A DNA stretch of 64,000 nt from Streptomyces sp. NBC_01353 (lineage in GTDB: Bacteria > Actinomycetota > Actinomycetes > Streptomycetales > Streptomycetaceae): contig NZ_CP108352.1 of NCBI RefSeq assembly GCF_036237275.1, positions 4,278,001 through 4,342,000 on the forward strand. The letters run 5' to 3'. Positions 52,771-61,976 of the stretch are shown here, piece after piece (position 1 is the first letter of the stretch; each line of letters opens with the position of its first letter). A program made the position numbers and the translations under genes. The notes below the pieces were generated by a model, which was not told where the DNA came from, did no database searches, and worked only from the letters and a program-made list of their open reading frames with translations.

Positions 52771-53151
52771 GAGCGCTCGTTCCTTTCCGTTGAACGCCGA
52801 ATCCACATCACACCATGTGCAGATCACTTCACTGTGCGTATCAGCGCGTACAAGGTCGGCGGTTCACCGCCCCGTGCGGTGGGGCGGGAGGGGCCGAGCT
52901 GAGGCTCGTCGTCCACTCGAGGGGCGCGGCCTGCGGCGGTGAGGACGCCCAGGCACCCTGCCAGGTTCCGGGGCTGCTTCAACTGCCCCTGGCCATCACC
53001 GTTTACGTACCCATCACGTTCAAATCAACGCGCTTTCAAACGACGCCAGTCGACCGCAAAAGGTGCACGGTGGGGGTAATTTTCAGCCAACTTGGCCCGC
53101 ACTTCAACCCTTCTGCCAAACCCCATAGACACCACAAGTCCCGCGGGGACA
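52771..53151. other. Divergent promoter region with AT-richer tract, no gene
   Basis: 381 bases separate the Prim-Pol-like gene (minus) from the GAF-SpoIIE gene (plus). The segment 53000-53120 is clearly AT-richer than the surroundings and includes TTCAAA (53019, 53034) and GGGGGTAATTTTC (53072-53084), consistent with promoter sequence. No RNA or ORF is recognised. Confidence 0.5.
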
Positions 53152-54714
53152 ATGCTGGACATCGCTCCTCTTGTGCGTGTACATGTGGATGCATTGCTAG
53201 CGGCGCAGATTGACATGGGGGTTTGCGATGCTAATGAGCGAAACGCACCGGTCGGAAAGCCGGTCGACATGAGCGCCCCACACCTGCCGAAAGTGGCCGG
53301 AATCGATTCCACTGTTCCGTCGCCCGCGCACACTACCGCGCCCGTCCCGCCCGTCATCCCCTCCGGCGCGCCCCTCCCTGACATCCCCGGCGAGTTGATC
53401 CAGGACCGGCTGGCCGGCTGGGTCTCCGACCTCACCACCCTCCACGAACTCACTGAACGCCTGGTCAAGACCGGCTCGCTCGACGAAGCACTGCGTGAGG
53501 TGCTGCGCGCCGGCGCCGCTCTCGTCGGCGCCCGCCGCGGCATGGCCGTCTTCGAACCCGCCGACGGACTCGGCCCGACCTCCACCGTCGGCCTCGGGCT
53601 GGCCCATGCGGACCTCGGCACCATCGAGACCGTGCCGCGCAGCGCCACCTCCTACGGCCGCATCCTCGACGGCCTCCCCGAACCGACCGGCTCCAGAGCC
53701 GGCCGCGACCCGCTCGCCACCCACGATTCCGTCGCCGTCCCCGATCCGGTCGCGGTCCCCGACCTCCTCGGCGAGGCCGAGCTCGACCCCCGCCACCGCG
53801 AGGTCGCCGCCCGGCTCGGCTACGCCGCCAGTTACGCCCTCCCCCTCGCCACCGAGGCCGCCGGCAAGCTCGGCGCCGTCGTCTGGCTGTACGACGAGCC
53901 CGCCGAACCGGTCGAGCGTCAGCGCCACCTGATCGGCCTCTACTGCCGTTACGCCACCGAACACCTCGCCCGTCTCCTGGAGCTGGAGCGCGCCCGCGTC
54001 CAGGTCGCCACCGTCGCCGAGGAGTTGCTGCCCAGCCGCCTCCCCCGGGTCCCCGGCGTCCAGCTCGCCGCACGCCACCGCACCGGCCCCCGGGGCGGCG
54101 GCGATTGGTACGACGCGCTGCCGCTGCCCGAGGGCGCCCTCGGCCTCGCCGTCGGCTCCGTGTCCGGGACCGGCCCCAGCGCGCTCGCCGCCATGGGACG
54201 GCTGCGCGCCTCCCTGCGGGCGTACGCGGTCATGGAGGGCGAGGACCCCGTCGCCGTCCTGTCCGACCTGGAACTCCTGCTCCGGCTGACCGAGCCGGCC
54301 CGCTCGGCCACCGCGCTCTTCGCCTACTCCGAGCCGAAGCTGCGCAAGCTCGTCCTCGCCGGGGCCGGGCACACCCCGCCGCTGATCATCGGCGACCACC
54401 GCACCGAGTTCGTCGAGACCTCGCTGTCCGCGCCGCTCGGGATGCTCGCCTGCTGGGAGGCGCCGAGCGTCGAGATCGCCCCGGCCCCCGGAGAAACGGT
54501 GCTGCTGTACACGGACGGGCTGCTGCGCCGGACCGGCGACCCCATGGACCGGGCCTTCGCACGGCTCCACGCGGCCGCCGCGAGCGTGCCCAAGGTGGAC
54601 CGTACCGACCCCGGGGCCATCGCCGACCACGTGCTGCGGACCCTGCTGCCCGAGGGCCTCGACACCGGCGTGGACGGGGAGGACGTCGTCCTGCTCGCGG
54701 CCCGCTTCGAGTGA
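53152..54714 (+). CDS. GAF-SpoIIE phosphatase-like protein, one metal Asp replaced (520 aa)
   Basis: An N-terminal 90-residue segment leads to a GAF domain (about 100-280; LTERLVKTGSLDEALREVLR ...) and a SpoIIE/PP2C domain (about 300-520). The first metal motif is intact (GGGDWYDALPL), as are LLYTDGLLRR and EDVVLLAARFE, but the usual GDVxGHG reads GSVSGTG, losing a metal Asp and a His. Dephosphorylation of an anti-anti-sigma partner is the normal role; here activity is doubtful. The first 35 codons use AT-ending codons far more than the rest. ATG 53152 follows GCGGGG. Confidence 0.86.
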   Translation: MLDIAPLVRVHVDALLAAQIDMGVCDANERNAPVGKPVDMSAPHLPKVAGIDSTVPSPAHTTAPVPPVIPSGAPLPDIPGELIQDRLAGWVSDLTTLHELTERLVKTGSLDEALREVLRAGAALVGARRGMAVFEPADGLGPTSTVGLGLAHADLGTIETVPRSATSYGRILDGLPEPTGSRAGRDPLATHDSVAVPDPVAVPDLLGEAELDPRHREVAARLGYAASYALPLATEAAGKLGAVVWLYDEPAEPVERQRHLIGLYCRYATEHLARLLELERARVQVATVAEELLPSRLPRVPGVQLAARHRTGPRGGGDWYDALPLPEGALGLAVGSVSGTGPSALAAMGRLRASLRAYAVMEGEDPVAVLSDLELLLRLTEPARSATALFAYSEPKLRKLVLAGAGHTPPLIIGDHRTEFVETSLSAPLGMLACWEAPSVEIAPAPGETVLLYTDGLLRRTGDPMDRAFARLHAAAASVPKVDRTDPGAIADHVLRTLLPEGLDTGVDGEDVVLLAARFE

Positions 54715-54881
54715 GCGGCGAGCATCCGGTGAAGCGGCCCGCTTCGAGTGAGCGGCGACCCTCGAGTGAGCCGCGCGTAGACCACAGGTGACTCAGCGGT
54801 AATGGGTCTTCCGGCCCTGGGCCCCCTTCCGTACGACCGTACGATGGAGGGGGTTCAGTGTCGTACCAAAGGAGACCCCCC

Positions 54882-56339
54882 GTGGCAGACGAGCTCACCC
54901 CGGAAACCCCGGACGAGTCCGAAGAACCGATCAAGCAGCGCAAGAACGGCCTGTACCAGGGCGTCTCCGACGAGCTCGCCGAGAACATGAAGTCCGGCTG
55001 GGCCGACACCGAGCTGCACGACCTGCGGCCGATCGCGCAGGCCGAGCACACCGCGGCCCGGCGCGCCGCGCTCTCCGCGCGCTTCCCGGGCGAGCGACTG
55101 GTGATCCCCGCCGGCAACCTGAAGACGCGCTCGAACGACACCGAGTACAGCTTCCGCGCGTCGACCGAGTACGCGTACCTCACCGGCGACCAGACGGAGG
55201 ACGGCGTCCTCGTCCTGGAGCCCACGAAGAGCGGCCACACGGCGACGATCTACCTGCTGCCCCGCTCCAACCGTGAGAACGGCGAGTTCTGGCTCGACGG
55301 CCAGGGCGAGCTCTGGGTCGGCCGCCGCCACTCCCTGACCGAGGCCGAGCAGCTCCTCGGCATCCCCGCCAAGGACGTACGCGAGCTCGCCGCCGCCCTC
55401 AAGGAGGCCACCGGCCCCGTCCGCGCCGTCCGCGGCCACGACGCCGGCATCGAGACGGCCCTGACCGACAAGGTCACCGCCGAGCGCGACGAGGAACTGC
55501 GCGTCTTCCTCTCCGAGGCCCGCCTCGTCAAGGACGCCTTCGAGATCGCCGAGCTCCAGAAGGCCTGCGACTCCACCGCCCGCGGCTTCGAGGACGTCGT
55601 CAAGGTCCTCGACAAGGCCGAGGCGACCAGCGAGCGCTACATCGAGGGCACGTTCTTCCTGCGCGCCCGCGTCGAGGGCAACGACGTCGGCTACGGCTCC
55701 ATCTGCGCCGCCGGACCGCACGCCACCACCCTGCACTGGGTCCGCAACAACGGCCCGGTCCGCTCCGGCGACCTGCTGCTCCTCGACGCCGGCGTCGAGA
55801 CCAACGAGCTCTACACCGCGGACGTGACCCGCACCCTGCCGATCAACGGCCGCTACACCGAGCTCCAGCGCAAGATCTACGACGCCGTGTACGAGGCGCA
55901 GGAGGCCGGCATCGCCGCGGTGAAGCCGGGCGCCGCCTACCGCGACTTCCACGACGCCGCCCAGCGGGTGCTCGCCGAGAAGCTCGTCGAGTGGGGCCTC
56001 GTCGAGGGCCCGGCCGACCGCGTCCTGGAGCTCGGCCTCCAGCGCCGCTGGACCCTCCACGGCACCGGTCACATGCTCGGCATGGACGTCCACGACTGCG
56101 CCGCCGCGCGCACCGAGGCGTACGTCGACACCACCCTCGAGCCGGGCATGTGCCTGACCGTCGAGCCGGGGCTCTACTTCCAGGCCGACGACCTGAGCGT
56201 GCCGGAGGAGTACCGGGGCATCGGCGTCCGCATCGAGGACGACATCCTCGTCACCGAGGACGGCAACCGGAACCTCTCCGACTCGCTGCCGCGCCGCTCG
56301 GACGAGGTCGAGGCATGGATGGCCGGCCTGAAGGGCTGA
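54882..56339 (+). CDS. pepP: Xaa-Pro aminopeptidase (aminopeptidase P, M24B; 485 aa)
   Basis: Cytoplasmic metallopeptidase removing N-terminal residues before proline. After an N-terminal creatinase-like domain, the pita-bread catalytic domain carries metal ligands in LLLLDAGVETNELYTADVTR (Asp pair), GTGHMLGMDVHD (His), LTVEPGLYF (Glu) and GVRIEDDILVTEDG (Glu). GTG 54882 behind AAAGGAG is chosen over the upstream in-frame ATG. The first 20 residues are acidic. A strong terminator follows. The upstream gap (54715-54881) contains a partial duplication of the end of the preceding gene. Confidence 0.95.
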   Translation: MADELTPETPDESEEPIKQRKNGLYQGVSDELAENMKSGWADTELHDLRPIAQAEHTAARRAALSARFPGERLVIPAGNLKTRSNDTEYSFRASTEYAYLTGDQTEDGVLVLEPTKSGHTATIYLLPRSNRENGEFWLDGQGELWVGRRHSLTEAEQLLGIPAKDVRELAAALKEATGPVRAVRGHDAGIETALTDKVTAERDEELRVFLSEARLVKDAFEIAELQKACDSTARGFEDVVKVLDKAEATSERYIEGTFFLRARVEGNDVGYGSICAAGPHATTLHWVRNNGPVRSGDLLLLDAGVETNELYTADVTRTLPINGRYTELQRKIYDAVYEAQEAGIAAVKPGAAYRDFHDAAQRVLAEKLVEWGLVEGPADRVLELGLQRRWTLHGTGHMLGMDVHDCAAARTEAYVDTTLEPGMCLTVEPGLYFQADDLSVPEEYRGIGVRIEDDILVTEDGNRNLSDSLPRRSDEVEAWMAGLKG

Positions 56340-56358
56340 CCACCTCGTACGTGTGCCA

Positions 56359-56396
56359 GAAGGGCCCCCGCCGATCGCGTCGGCGGGGGCCCTTCT
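56359..56396. terminator. Bidirectional terminator after pepP
   Basis: Perfect 17-bp stem AGAAGGGCCCCCGCCGA / TCGGCGGGGGCCCTTCT with a 4-base loop, between convergent genes. Confidence 0.92.
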
Positions 56397-56413
56397 GTCA
56401 CACGTCATCAGTT

Positions 56414-56851
56414 TCAGGTCAGCGCGAGAGGCGCGTCCGCCCGCCATTTGACGATCTTGTCGAAGCTGACGAGCGCCCCGCCCCGGCCCGTACGGCCGAA
56501 GTGGACATGGTCGGCCAGCTCCTCGATCAGCCGCAGACCTCGGCCGTTCTCGGCGTCCGCGGCGGCGGGCAGCGGGCACCCCGAAAAGCCCGGACCCGAG
56601 TCCGCCACCTCGATCCGACAGGTCTCGCCGTCCAGATAGGCGGTGACCCGGTACGCCTCCGAGGCCATGCCGGAACCGGTGTCCCCACCGTGCTCGACGG
56701 CGTTGGCGCACGCCTCGGTCAGGGCGATCGACAACTCGTAGGACACGTCCGGGTCGACGCCCGCGGTCTCCATGGTGCCGAGAAGGAGCCGCCGGGCGAG
56801 TGGAACGCTCGCGGCTTCGCGCCTCAGATGGAGGGACCACCAGATGCTCAT
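56414..56851 (-). CDS. RsbW-like ATP-binding protein (145 aa)
   Basis: HATPase_c_2 fold: N-box ALTEACANAVEHGGD, G1 EVADSGPGFSG and G2 NGRGLRLIEELADHV, as in anti-sigma serine kinases. It starts MSIWWSLHLRREAASVPLAR, typical of the Streptomyces orphan group. Partner unknown. It is the second such protein in this window (see 49082) and stands alone in its transcript, convergent with pepP. Confidence 0.9.
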   Translation of the reverse strand: MSIWWSLHLRREAASVPLARRLLLGTMETAGVDPDVSYELSIALTEACANAVEHGGDTGSGMASEAYRVTAYLDGETCRIEVADSGPGFSGCPLPAAADAENGRGLRLIEELADHVHFGRTGRGGALVSFDKIVKWRADAPLALT

Positions 56852-57057
56852 GCTTCAGCCTCCTGGCTGCGGCTCGACATGCTGCGGCGCGACATACCGT
56901 TACCTATTGCCGCACTGCGGGGTGCGTAAGCGCCTGGGGAACACAAGAGCGCTCATTCGGCGGATGTGGGCACGCCGGACGCCGGTGTATGTCAGGCCCG
57001 AAGCAGCCAAAGGGTGATCTTCCGGACCTGCCGTATGGCAGGTGGGGGCCTGGTGCG

Positions 57058-57876
57058 ATGATGGGCCCCGCCATGTCTGCCCCCGCGCTCGCACCACGTC
57101 TGCTGAGGGCCGCGGTGTTCACCGCGGTCTGCGTCGTGCTGTCCGGGCTCGGACACGCCATCGCCGCGTGCGCGGGCATCGCCCTGTGGACCGTGGTCGC
57201 CGGATTCCTCGGCATCTTCTGCGTCACCGTGCTCTTCGCCGGACGCGAGCGTTCGCTGCCCGTCATCGTCACCGCGCTGGCCGGCGGACAGCTCGGGCTG
57301 CACGTGCTGTTCGGCCTCGGACAGCGCCCGCTCACGGCGGGCGCACTCGGTCCGGCCTCCGACGACGCACTGATCCGCATGGCCGCCAAGCTGGTCTGCG
57401 GCGCGGGCGCCGCGTCGCTCAGCCCCACCGACGCGACCCGGATCATCACCGACGCCGGTCTCGACCCGGCCACCGCGGCCGCCCAGCCGCACCCCGCCCA
57501 CGCCGCCCACCTGGCGACCGGCGCCGCGCAGAACGCCGACCTGCTGCCCAACCTGCCCATGGCGCTCGGCCACCTGCTGGCCGCGCTCGCCACCGGCTGG
57601 CTGCTGCGCCGTGGCGACCTCGCCCTCGGCCGGCTCGTCCGGCTCTCCGCCCAGGGAGCGACCGAGCTCGCCGAAGGCGCCCTCGTCCGTTCCCTGCGCG
57701 CCGCACTCGCTCTCGTACGGGCGCTCCTCGCCGGTCTTCCCGGGCTCCCGGCGGCCGGTCCGCGCCTCCCCGCCCGTACCGCGGCCGACGCCTCTGTGCC
57801 GCCCGTCGCGGCGGCACTCCAGCACACGGTGATCCGGCGCGGCCCGCCGGCCGCCGACTGCGTCCTCGCAGCCTGA
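57058..57876 (+). CDS. Alanine-rich integral membrane protein (272 aa)
   Basis: Four to five predicted membrane helices: RLLRAAVFTAVCVVLSGLGH (about 13-32), CAGIALWTVVAGFLGIFCVT (about 36-58), a helix around VIVTALAGGQLGLHVLFGLG, and a later one around MALGHLLAALATGWLLRRGD. The long C-terminal part is cytoplasmic and Ala/Leu/Arg-rich. I do not recognise the family. It immediately precedes a YcnI-type copper gene with a 140-bp gap, and an HPAHAAHLA stretch could bind metal, so a link to copper handling is possible but unproven. ATG 57058 or 57073 is the start. Confidence 0.8.
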   Translation: MMGPAMSAPALAPRLLRAAVFTAVCVVLSGLGHAIAACAGIALWTVVAGFLGIFCVTVLFAGRERSLPVIVTALAGGQLGLHVLFGLGQRPLTAGALGPASDDALIRMAAKLVCGAGAASLSPTDATRIITDAGLDPATAAAQPHPAHAAHLATGAAQNADLLPNLPMALGHLLAALATGWLLRRGDLALGRLVRLSAQGATELAEGALVRSLRAALALVRALLAGLPGLPAAGPRLPARTAADASVPPVAAALQHTVIRRGPPAADCVLAA

Positions 57877-58016
57877 CGCGGACCGCTCACAGGGAGCGGG
57901 CCGCGGTGATCCGCATCCCTGCGCCCGTACCCGGTCGTTCGCGCTCGCTCGCGTCCTTCCGGCCGTCGGCGCCGCGGACCTCTCACCCTTCCTCCCGAGC
58001 TGGAGTGTCTTCTGCC

Positions 58017-58757
58017 ATGAACGTCTCCCGTATCGCCCTCGCCGGTGGCATCGCCGTCTCCTCCGTCGTCCTGCTCTCCGGCACCGCCTTCGCGCACGTC
58101 AGCGTGCAGCCGCAGGGCGAGGCCGCCAAGGGCGGTTACGCGACCGTCAACGTCAAGGTCCCCAACGAGCGCGACAACGCCTCCACCGTCAAGGTCGAGA
58201 TCAACTTCCCCACCGACCACCCGCTCGCGTCCGTGATGCCGCAGCCGCTGTCGGGCTGGAAGGCCGAGGTCACCAAGGCCAAGCTCGCCAAGCCGCTGGA
58301 GCTGCACGGCAAGAAGATCAACGAGGTCGTCTCCAAGGTCACCTGGACCGCCGACGGTTCGAAGATCGGCCCGGGTCAGTTCCAGCAGTTCCCGCTCTCC
58401 CTCGGCCGACTGCCGGAGAACGCCGACCAGCTCGTCCTCAAGGCCATCCAGACCTACGACAACAACGAGGTCGTCCGCTGGATCGAGGAGCCGAAGGAGG
58501 GCGCGGCCGAGCCGCAGAACCCCGCTCCCGTGCTGAAGCTCTCCGCGGCCACCGAGGACCACCACGGCGGCGGCGCCACGAAGACGGACGACAAGGCCGG
58601 TCACGACGACAAGGCCGGGGCCGAGAAGTCCCACACCGAGGCCGCCGGCTCCGACAGCAGTGACACCACCGCCCGTGTGCTCGGTGTCATCGGCATCCTC
58701 GTGGGCGTCGCGGGTGTCGCCTTCGGTGTGCTCGCCGGCCGTCGCCGCTCGGCCTGA
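58017..58757 (+). CDS. YcnI-family copper-binding membrane protein (246 aa)
   Basis: The signal peptide ends AFA at residue 26, so the mature chain begins with His (HVSVQPQGEA), the N-terminal His that binds copper in YcnI domains. The conserved Trp is present in VVRWIEEP. A flexible His/Asp/Lys-rich segment (EDHHGGGATKTDDKAGHDDK, about 181-200) precedes a C-terminal membrane helix (VLGVIGILVGVAGVAFGVLA). It is placed first in the copper-supply cluster, 29 bp before the Sco gene, and probably binds Cu(II) outside the membrane for transfer to Sco or PCuAC. Confidence 0.92.
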   Translation: MNVSRIALAGGIAVSSVVLLSGTAFAHVSVQPQGEAAKGGYATVNVKVPNERDNASTVKVEINFPTDHPLASVMPQPLSGWKAEVTKAKLAKPLELHGKKINEVVSKVTWTADGSKIGPGQFQQFPLSLGRLPENADQLVLKAIQTYDNNEVVRWIEEPKEGAAEPQNPAPVLKLSAATEDHHGGGATKTDDKAGHDDKAGAEKSHTEAAGSDSSDTTARVLGVIGILVGVAGVAFGVLAGRRRSA

Positions 58758-58786
58758 ACCCCCTTCCGTAAGAGAGAACACGATCC

Positions 58787-59518
58787 ATGTCAGTCCAGAA
58801 GTCGACCGACCCGAAGACCGATGAGCGGGCGCGGCCTAGCCGCCGCACCCCGCTCATCGCCGCGGCCGTCGCGGTCGTCGCCGCCCTCGCGGTGACGGCC
58901 GTCGTCGTCCTCGGCGGAGGCGACGACAAGGCGACGGGCTCCGGCAACGGAGCGGTCGCCGAGGTCTCCACCGACGGAAACTCCACCAAGGCGGCGACGG
59001 TCCTCGACCGGCCGTTCACCAAGCCCGACCTCGTCCTCACGGACACCAAGGGCCAGAAGTACGACCTGCGCGAGCGGACCAAGGGCAAGCCCACGCTGAT
59101 CTACTTCGGCTACACGCACTGCCCCGACGTCTGCCCGCTGACGATGAGCAACATCGCCATCGCCAAGAAGCAGCTCCCCAAGGCGGACCAGGACAAGCTC
59201 CAGGTCGTCTTCGTCACCACCGACCCCGAGCGGGACACCTCGGCCGAACTGGCCAAGTGGCTCCCGGCCGCCGGTGACCCCTCCTTCACCGGTCTCACCG
59301 GCGACTTCTCCACGATCCAGGCGGGCGCCCGCCAGATCGGCATCGGCATCGACCCGCCGAAGAAGGAGAAGAACGGCTCGGTCGTCTCCATGCACGGAGC
59401 ACAGGTGATCGCGTTCTCGCCCACGACCGACCAGGGCTACGTCCTGTACGGCGAGGACACCACCGTCGACGACTACGCCAAGGACCTGCCGAAGATCATC
59501 AAGGGGGAGAACCCGTGA
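58787..59518 (+). CDS. sco: Sco1/SenC-family copper chaperone (243 aa)
   Basis: Membrane-anchored thioredoxin-fold protein with an N-terminal helix (about 19-43). The copper ligands are visible: C-x3-C in HCPDVCPLTMSN and the distal His in VVSMHGAQVIAFSP. Sco proteins deliver copper to the CuA site of cytochrome oxidase; in S. lividans a homologue at the same position also supports the DtpA peroxidase (from memory). Its stop overlaps the start of the PCuAC gene by 4 bases. Confidence 0.94.
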   Translation: MSVQKSTDPKTDERARPSRRTPLIAAAVAVVAALAVTAVVVLGGGDDKATGSGNGAVAEVSTDGNSTKAATVLDRPFTKPDLVLTDTKGQKYDLRERTKGKPTLIYFGYTHCPDVCPLTMSNIAIAKKQLPKADQDKLQVVFVTTDPERDTSAELAKWLPAAGDPSFTGLTGDFSTIQAGARQIGIGIDPPKKEKNGSVVSMHGAQVIAFSPTTDQGYVLYGEDTTVDDYAKDLPKIIKGENP

Positions 59519-59985
59519 ACCGCCGCACCACCACCCTGATCGCCGCCGTCGCTCTCACCGGGAGCCTGGCGCTGACGGGGTGCTCGTCCGACAGCTCCTC
59601 CGACAAGGCGGACGGCAAGCCCGAACTGAAGGTCAGCGGCGCGTTCATGCCGCAGCCCGTGATGGACATGGCCGGCGGCTTCCTGACCATCAGGAACGAC
59701 AGCGGTACGGCCGACAAGCTGACCTCCGTCACCAGCCCGATCTCGGACGACGTACAGATCCACGAGACGAAGAACCAGAAGATGCAGCAGGTGACGTCGT
59801 TCGACATCCCTGCCAACGGTGAGCTGAAGCTCGAACGCGGCGGCAGCCACATCATGTTCATGGGGCTGAAGACGAAGCCGAAGCAGGGCGAGAAGGTCAG
59901 CATCGAGCTGCACTTCGAGAAGGCCGCACCCATCAAGGTCGACCTGCCCGTCGAGGCGGCCACCCACAACCCGAAGCAGCACTGA
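59515..59985 (+). CDS. PCuAC-family extracytoplasmic copper chaperone, lipoprotein (156 aa)
   Basis: Lipobox LTGC (Cys about 22) precedes a PCuAC cupredoxin-like domain with metal-binding Met/His residues: FMPQPVMDMAGGF, DVQIHETKNQKM and GGSHIMFMGLK. It should hold Cu(I) at the outer membrane face and pass it to Sco or directly to CuA sites. The S. lividans equivalent is called ECuC. The GTG start overlaps the sco stop (GTGA), showing translational coupling. Confidence 0.93.
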   Translation: MNRRTTTLIAAVALTGSLALTGCSSDSSSDKADGKPELKVSGAFMPQPVMDMAGGFLTIRNDSGTADKLTSVTSPISDDVQIHETKNQKMQQVTSFDIPANGELKLERGGSHIMFMGLKTKPKQGEKVSIELHFEKAAPIKVDLPVEAATHNPKQH

Positions 59986-60009
59986 GCTAGTTGAGGGACT
60001 GACACACAG

Positions 60010-61971
60010 ATGAGAGCCACCGCCCCGCGCCTCGGAACCGCCCTGACCCGGCTGCTGCTCGTCACGGCCGCGCTCCTCGGCACGCTGCTCGCCGGCGCCG
60101 CCCCCGCGTCCGCGCACGCCGCGCTCACCGGCAGCGACCCCAAGGACGGGGCGGTGGTCGCCACCGCCCCCAAGGACGTCAACCTCACCTTCTCCGAGCA
60201 GGTCGCCATGAGCACCGACTCGATCCGGGTCCTCGACCCGGCGGGGAAGCGCGTGGACACCGGAGAGATCCGCGACCTGTGCAGCGGATCGATCGTCAAG
60301 TACGGCGTGGGACTCCGCTCCGGCCTGCCCGAAGGCACCTACACCGTCGCCTGGCAGACCGTCTCCGCCGACAGCCACCCCATAGCGGGCGCCTTCACCT
60401 TCTCCATCGGCGCCCCCTCCCAGACCTCCGTCGCCCTGCCCGACCGGGAAGCCGGCGGCGGACTCGTCGGCGCGCTGTACGGCATCGCCCGCTACGTCTC
60501 CTACGCCGGCTTCGTCGTCCTCGTCGGCGGCGGCGCCTTCGTCCTCGCCTGCTGGCCGCGCGGCGCCGGAGTGCGCCCGGTGCAGCGGCTCGTGGTCCGG
60601 GGCTGGCTGACGCTCACCGCCGCCACCCTCGTGATGCTGCTGCTGCGCAACCCGTACACCGGCTCCGGCGAACTCGCCGACGCCTTCGACCTCGGCGGAC
60701 TGAAGTCCGTCCTGGAGACGAAGACCGGCGCCGCGCTCATCTCCCGGCTGATGCTGCTGGGCGCGGCGGCACTCTTCGTCGCCGTGCTGTTCGGTGCGTA
60801 CACCAAGCGGACCGACGAGAAGGAGAAGAAGGACCTCACCTTCGGACTCGCGATCGGCGGCACCGTGGTTGCCGCCGGCATCGCGGGCACCTGGGCGCTC
60901 GCCGAACACGCCTCCACCGGACTGCAGCCGGGCATCGCGATGCCCGCCGACATCCTGCACCTGCTGGCGGTGGCGGCCTGGCTGGGCGGTCTGACCGCGC
61001 TGCTCGTCGCGCTCTACCGGGCCCCCGACATCGAGCGCGCGGCCGTCGAGCGCTTCTCGAAGGTCGCGTTCGGTTCGGTGATCGTCCTTGCCGCGACCGG
61101 GCTCTACCAGTCCTGGCGACAGGTCGGCTCCTGGTCGGCCCTGACCGGCACGTCGTACGGACAGCTGCTGCTGGTCAAGGTCGGGCTCGTGGCCGTGCTC
61201 GTGGGGATCGCCTGGATCTCCCGCCGCTGGACCCAGCGACTCGGCGCACCGGCGAAGGCCGAAGCCGTCGAGGACACCGCAGAGGACGTCGAGATCGTGG
61301 AGAACGTCGACGACATCGACGACATCGACGAGGAGATCCCCGAGACCGCGGCCGACGACTCCGAAGAGGGCAACCAGGACGCAGCCGTCGGCCCCGAGCG
61401 GGCTGCCCAGCTCGCCCGGCAGCGGGCCGCCGTCGCCACCGCCCGGAAGAAGCGCGACCGTGACGCCGACCCCGAACGCAGCGGCCTGCGCCGCTCGGTC
61501 CTGACCGAGACCGTCGTCGCCGTGGTCCTGCTCGCCGTCACCACCGTCCTCACCTCGACCGAGCCCGGCCGTACGGAGGAGGAGGCAGGGCGCTCCCGGT
61601 CCACGTCCGGCTCGACCGCCGTGCCCGACCGGCCCGTGGACATCCGGCTGCCCTTCGACACCGGCGGCGTGGACGGCAAGGGGACGGTACGACTCAGCCT
61701 CGCCCCCGGTCTTACGGGCGCCAACGCCCTGCACATCTATGTCGACCGGCCCAACGGCCGCCCGCTGGACGTCCCCGAGATCAAGGTGGCCTTCACCTTG
61801 AAGGAGAAGAACGTCGGCCCGCTGCCGGTCGCACCCGACCGGATCCAGACCGGACACTGGAGCGCGAGCGGCGTCCAGATCCCGATGGCCGGTGAATGGC
61901 AGATCCAGGTGACGGTCCGCACCTCCGACATCGACCAGACCACCATCGACAAGAACGTGAAGATCGGCTGA
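60010..61971 (+). CDS. CopC-CopD fusion with C-terminal YtkA/FixH-like domain (653 aa)
   Basis: A signal peptide ending ASA exposes His as first residue of a CopC domain (HAALTGSDPKDGAVV; SADSHPIAGAFTFSI). A CopD domain of eight or nine helices follows (about 150-420). After an acidic cytoplasmic loop (DDIDDIDEEIPETAADDSEE, about 436-455) and another helix, an extracytoplasmic beta domain ends the protein (about 535-653; GMVQI-type pattern GEWQIQVTVRTSDIDQ). CopC binds Cu(II) and CopD is thought to import it. It lies 24 bp after the PCuAC gene and 5 bp before dtpA. Confidence 0.92.
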   Translation: MRATAPRLGTALTRLLLVTAALLGTLLAGAAPASAHAALTGSDPKDGAVVATAPKDVNLTFSEQVAMSTDSIRVLDPAGKRVDTGEIRDLCSGSIVKYGVGLRSGLPEGTYTVAWQTVSADSHPIAGAFTFSIGAPSQTSVALPDREAGGGLVGALYGIARYVSYAGFVVLVGGGAFVLACWPRGAGVRPVQRLVVRGWLTLTAATLVMLLLRNPYTGSGELADAFDLGGLKSVLETKTGAALISRLMLLGAAALFVAVLFGAYTKRTDEKEKKDLTFGLAIGGTVVAAGIAGTWALAEHASTGLQPGIAMPADILHLLAVAAWLGGLTALLVALYRAPDIERAAVERFSKVAFGSVIVLAATGLYQSWRQVGSWSALTGTSYGQLLLVKVGLVAVLVGIAWISRRWTQRLGAPAKAEAVEDTAEDVEIVENVDDIDDIDEEIPETAADDSEEGNQDAAVGPERAAQLARQRAAVATARKKRDRDADPERSGLRRSVLTETVVAVVLLAVTTVLTSTEPGRTEEEAGRSRSTSGSTAVPDRPVDIRLPFDTGGVDGKGTVRLSLAPGLTGANALHIYVDRPNGRPLDVPEIKVAFTLKEKNVGPLPVAPDRIQTGHWSASGVQIPMAGEWQIQVTVRTSDIDQTTIDKNVKIG

Positions 61972-61976
61972 CCCAC

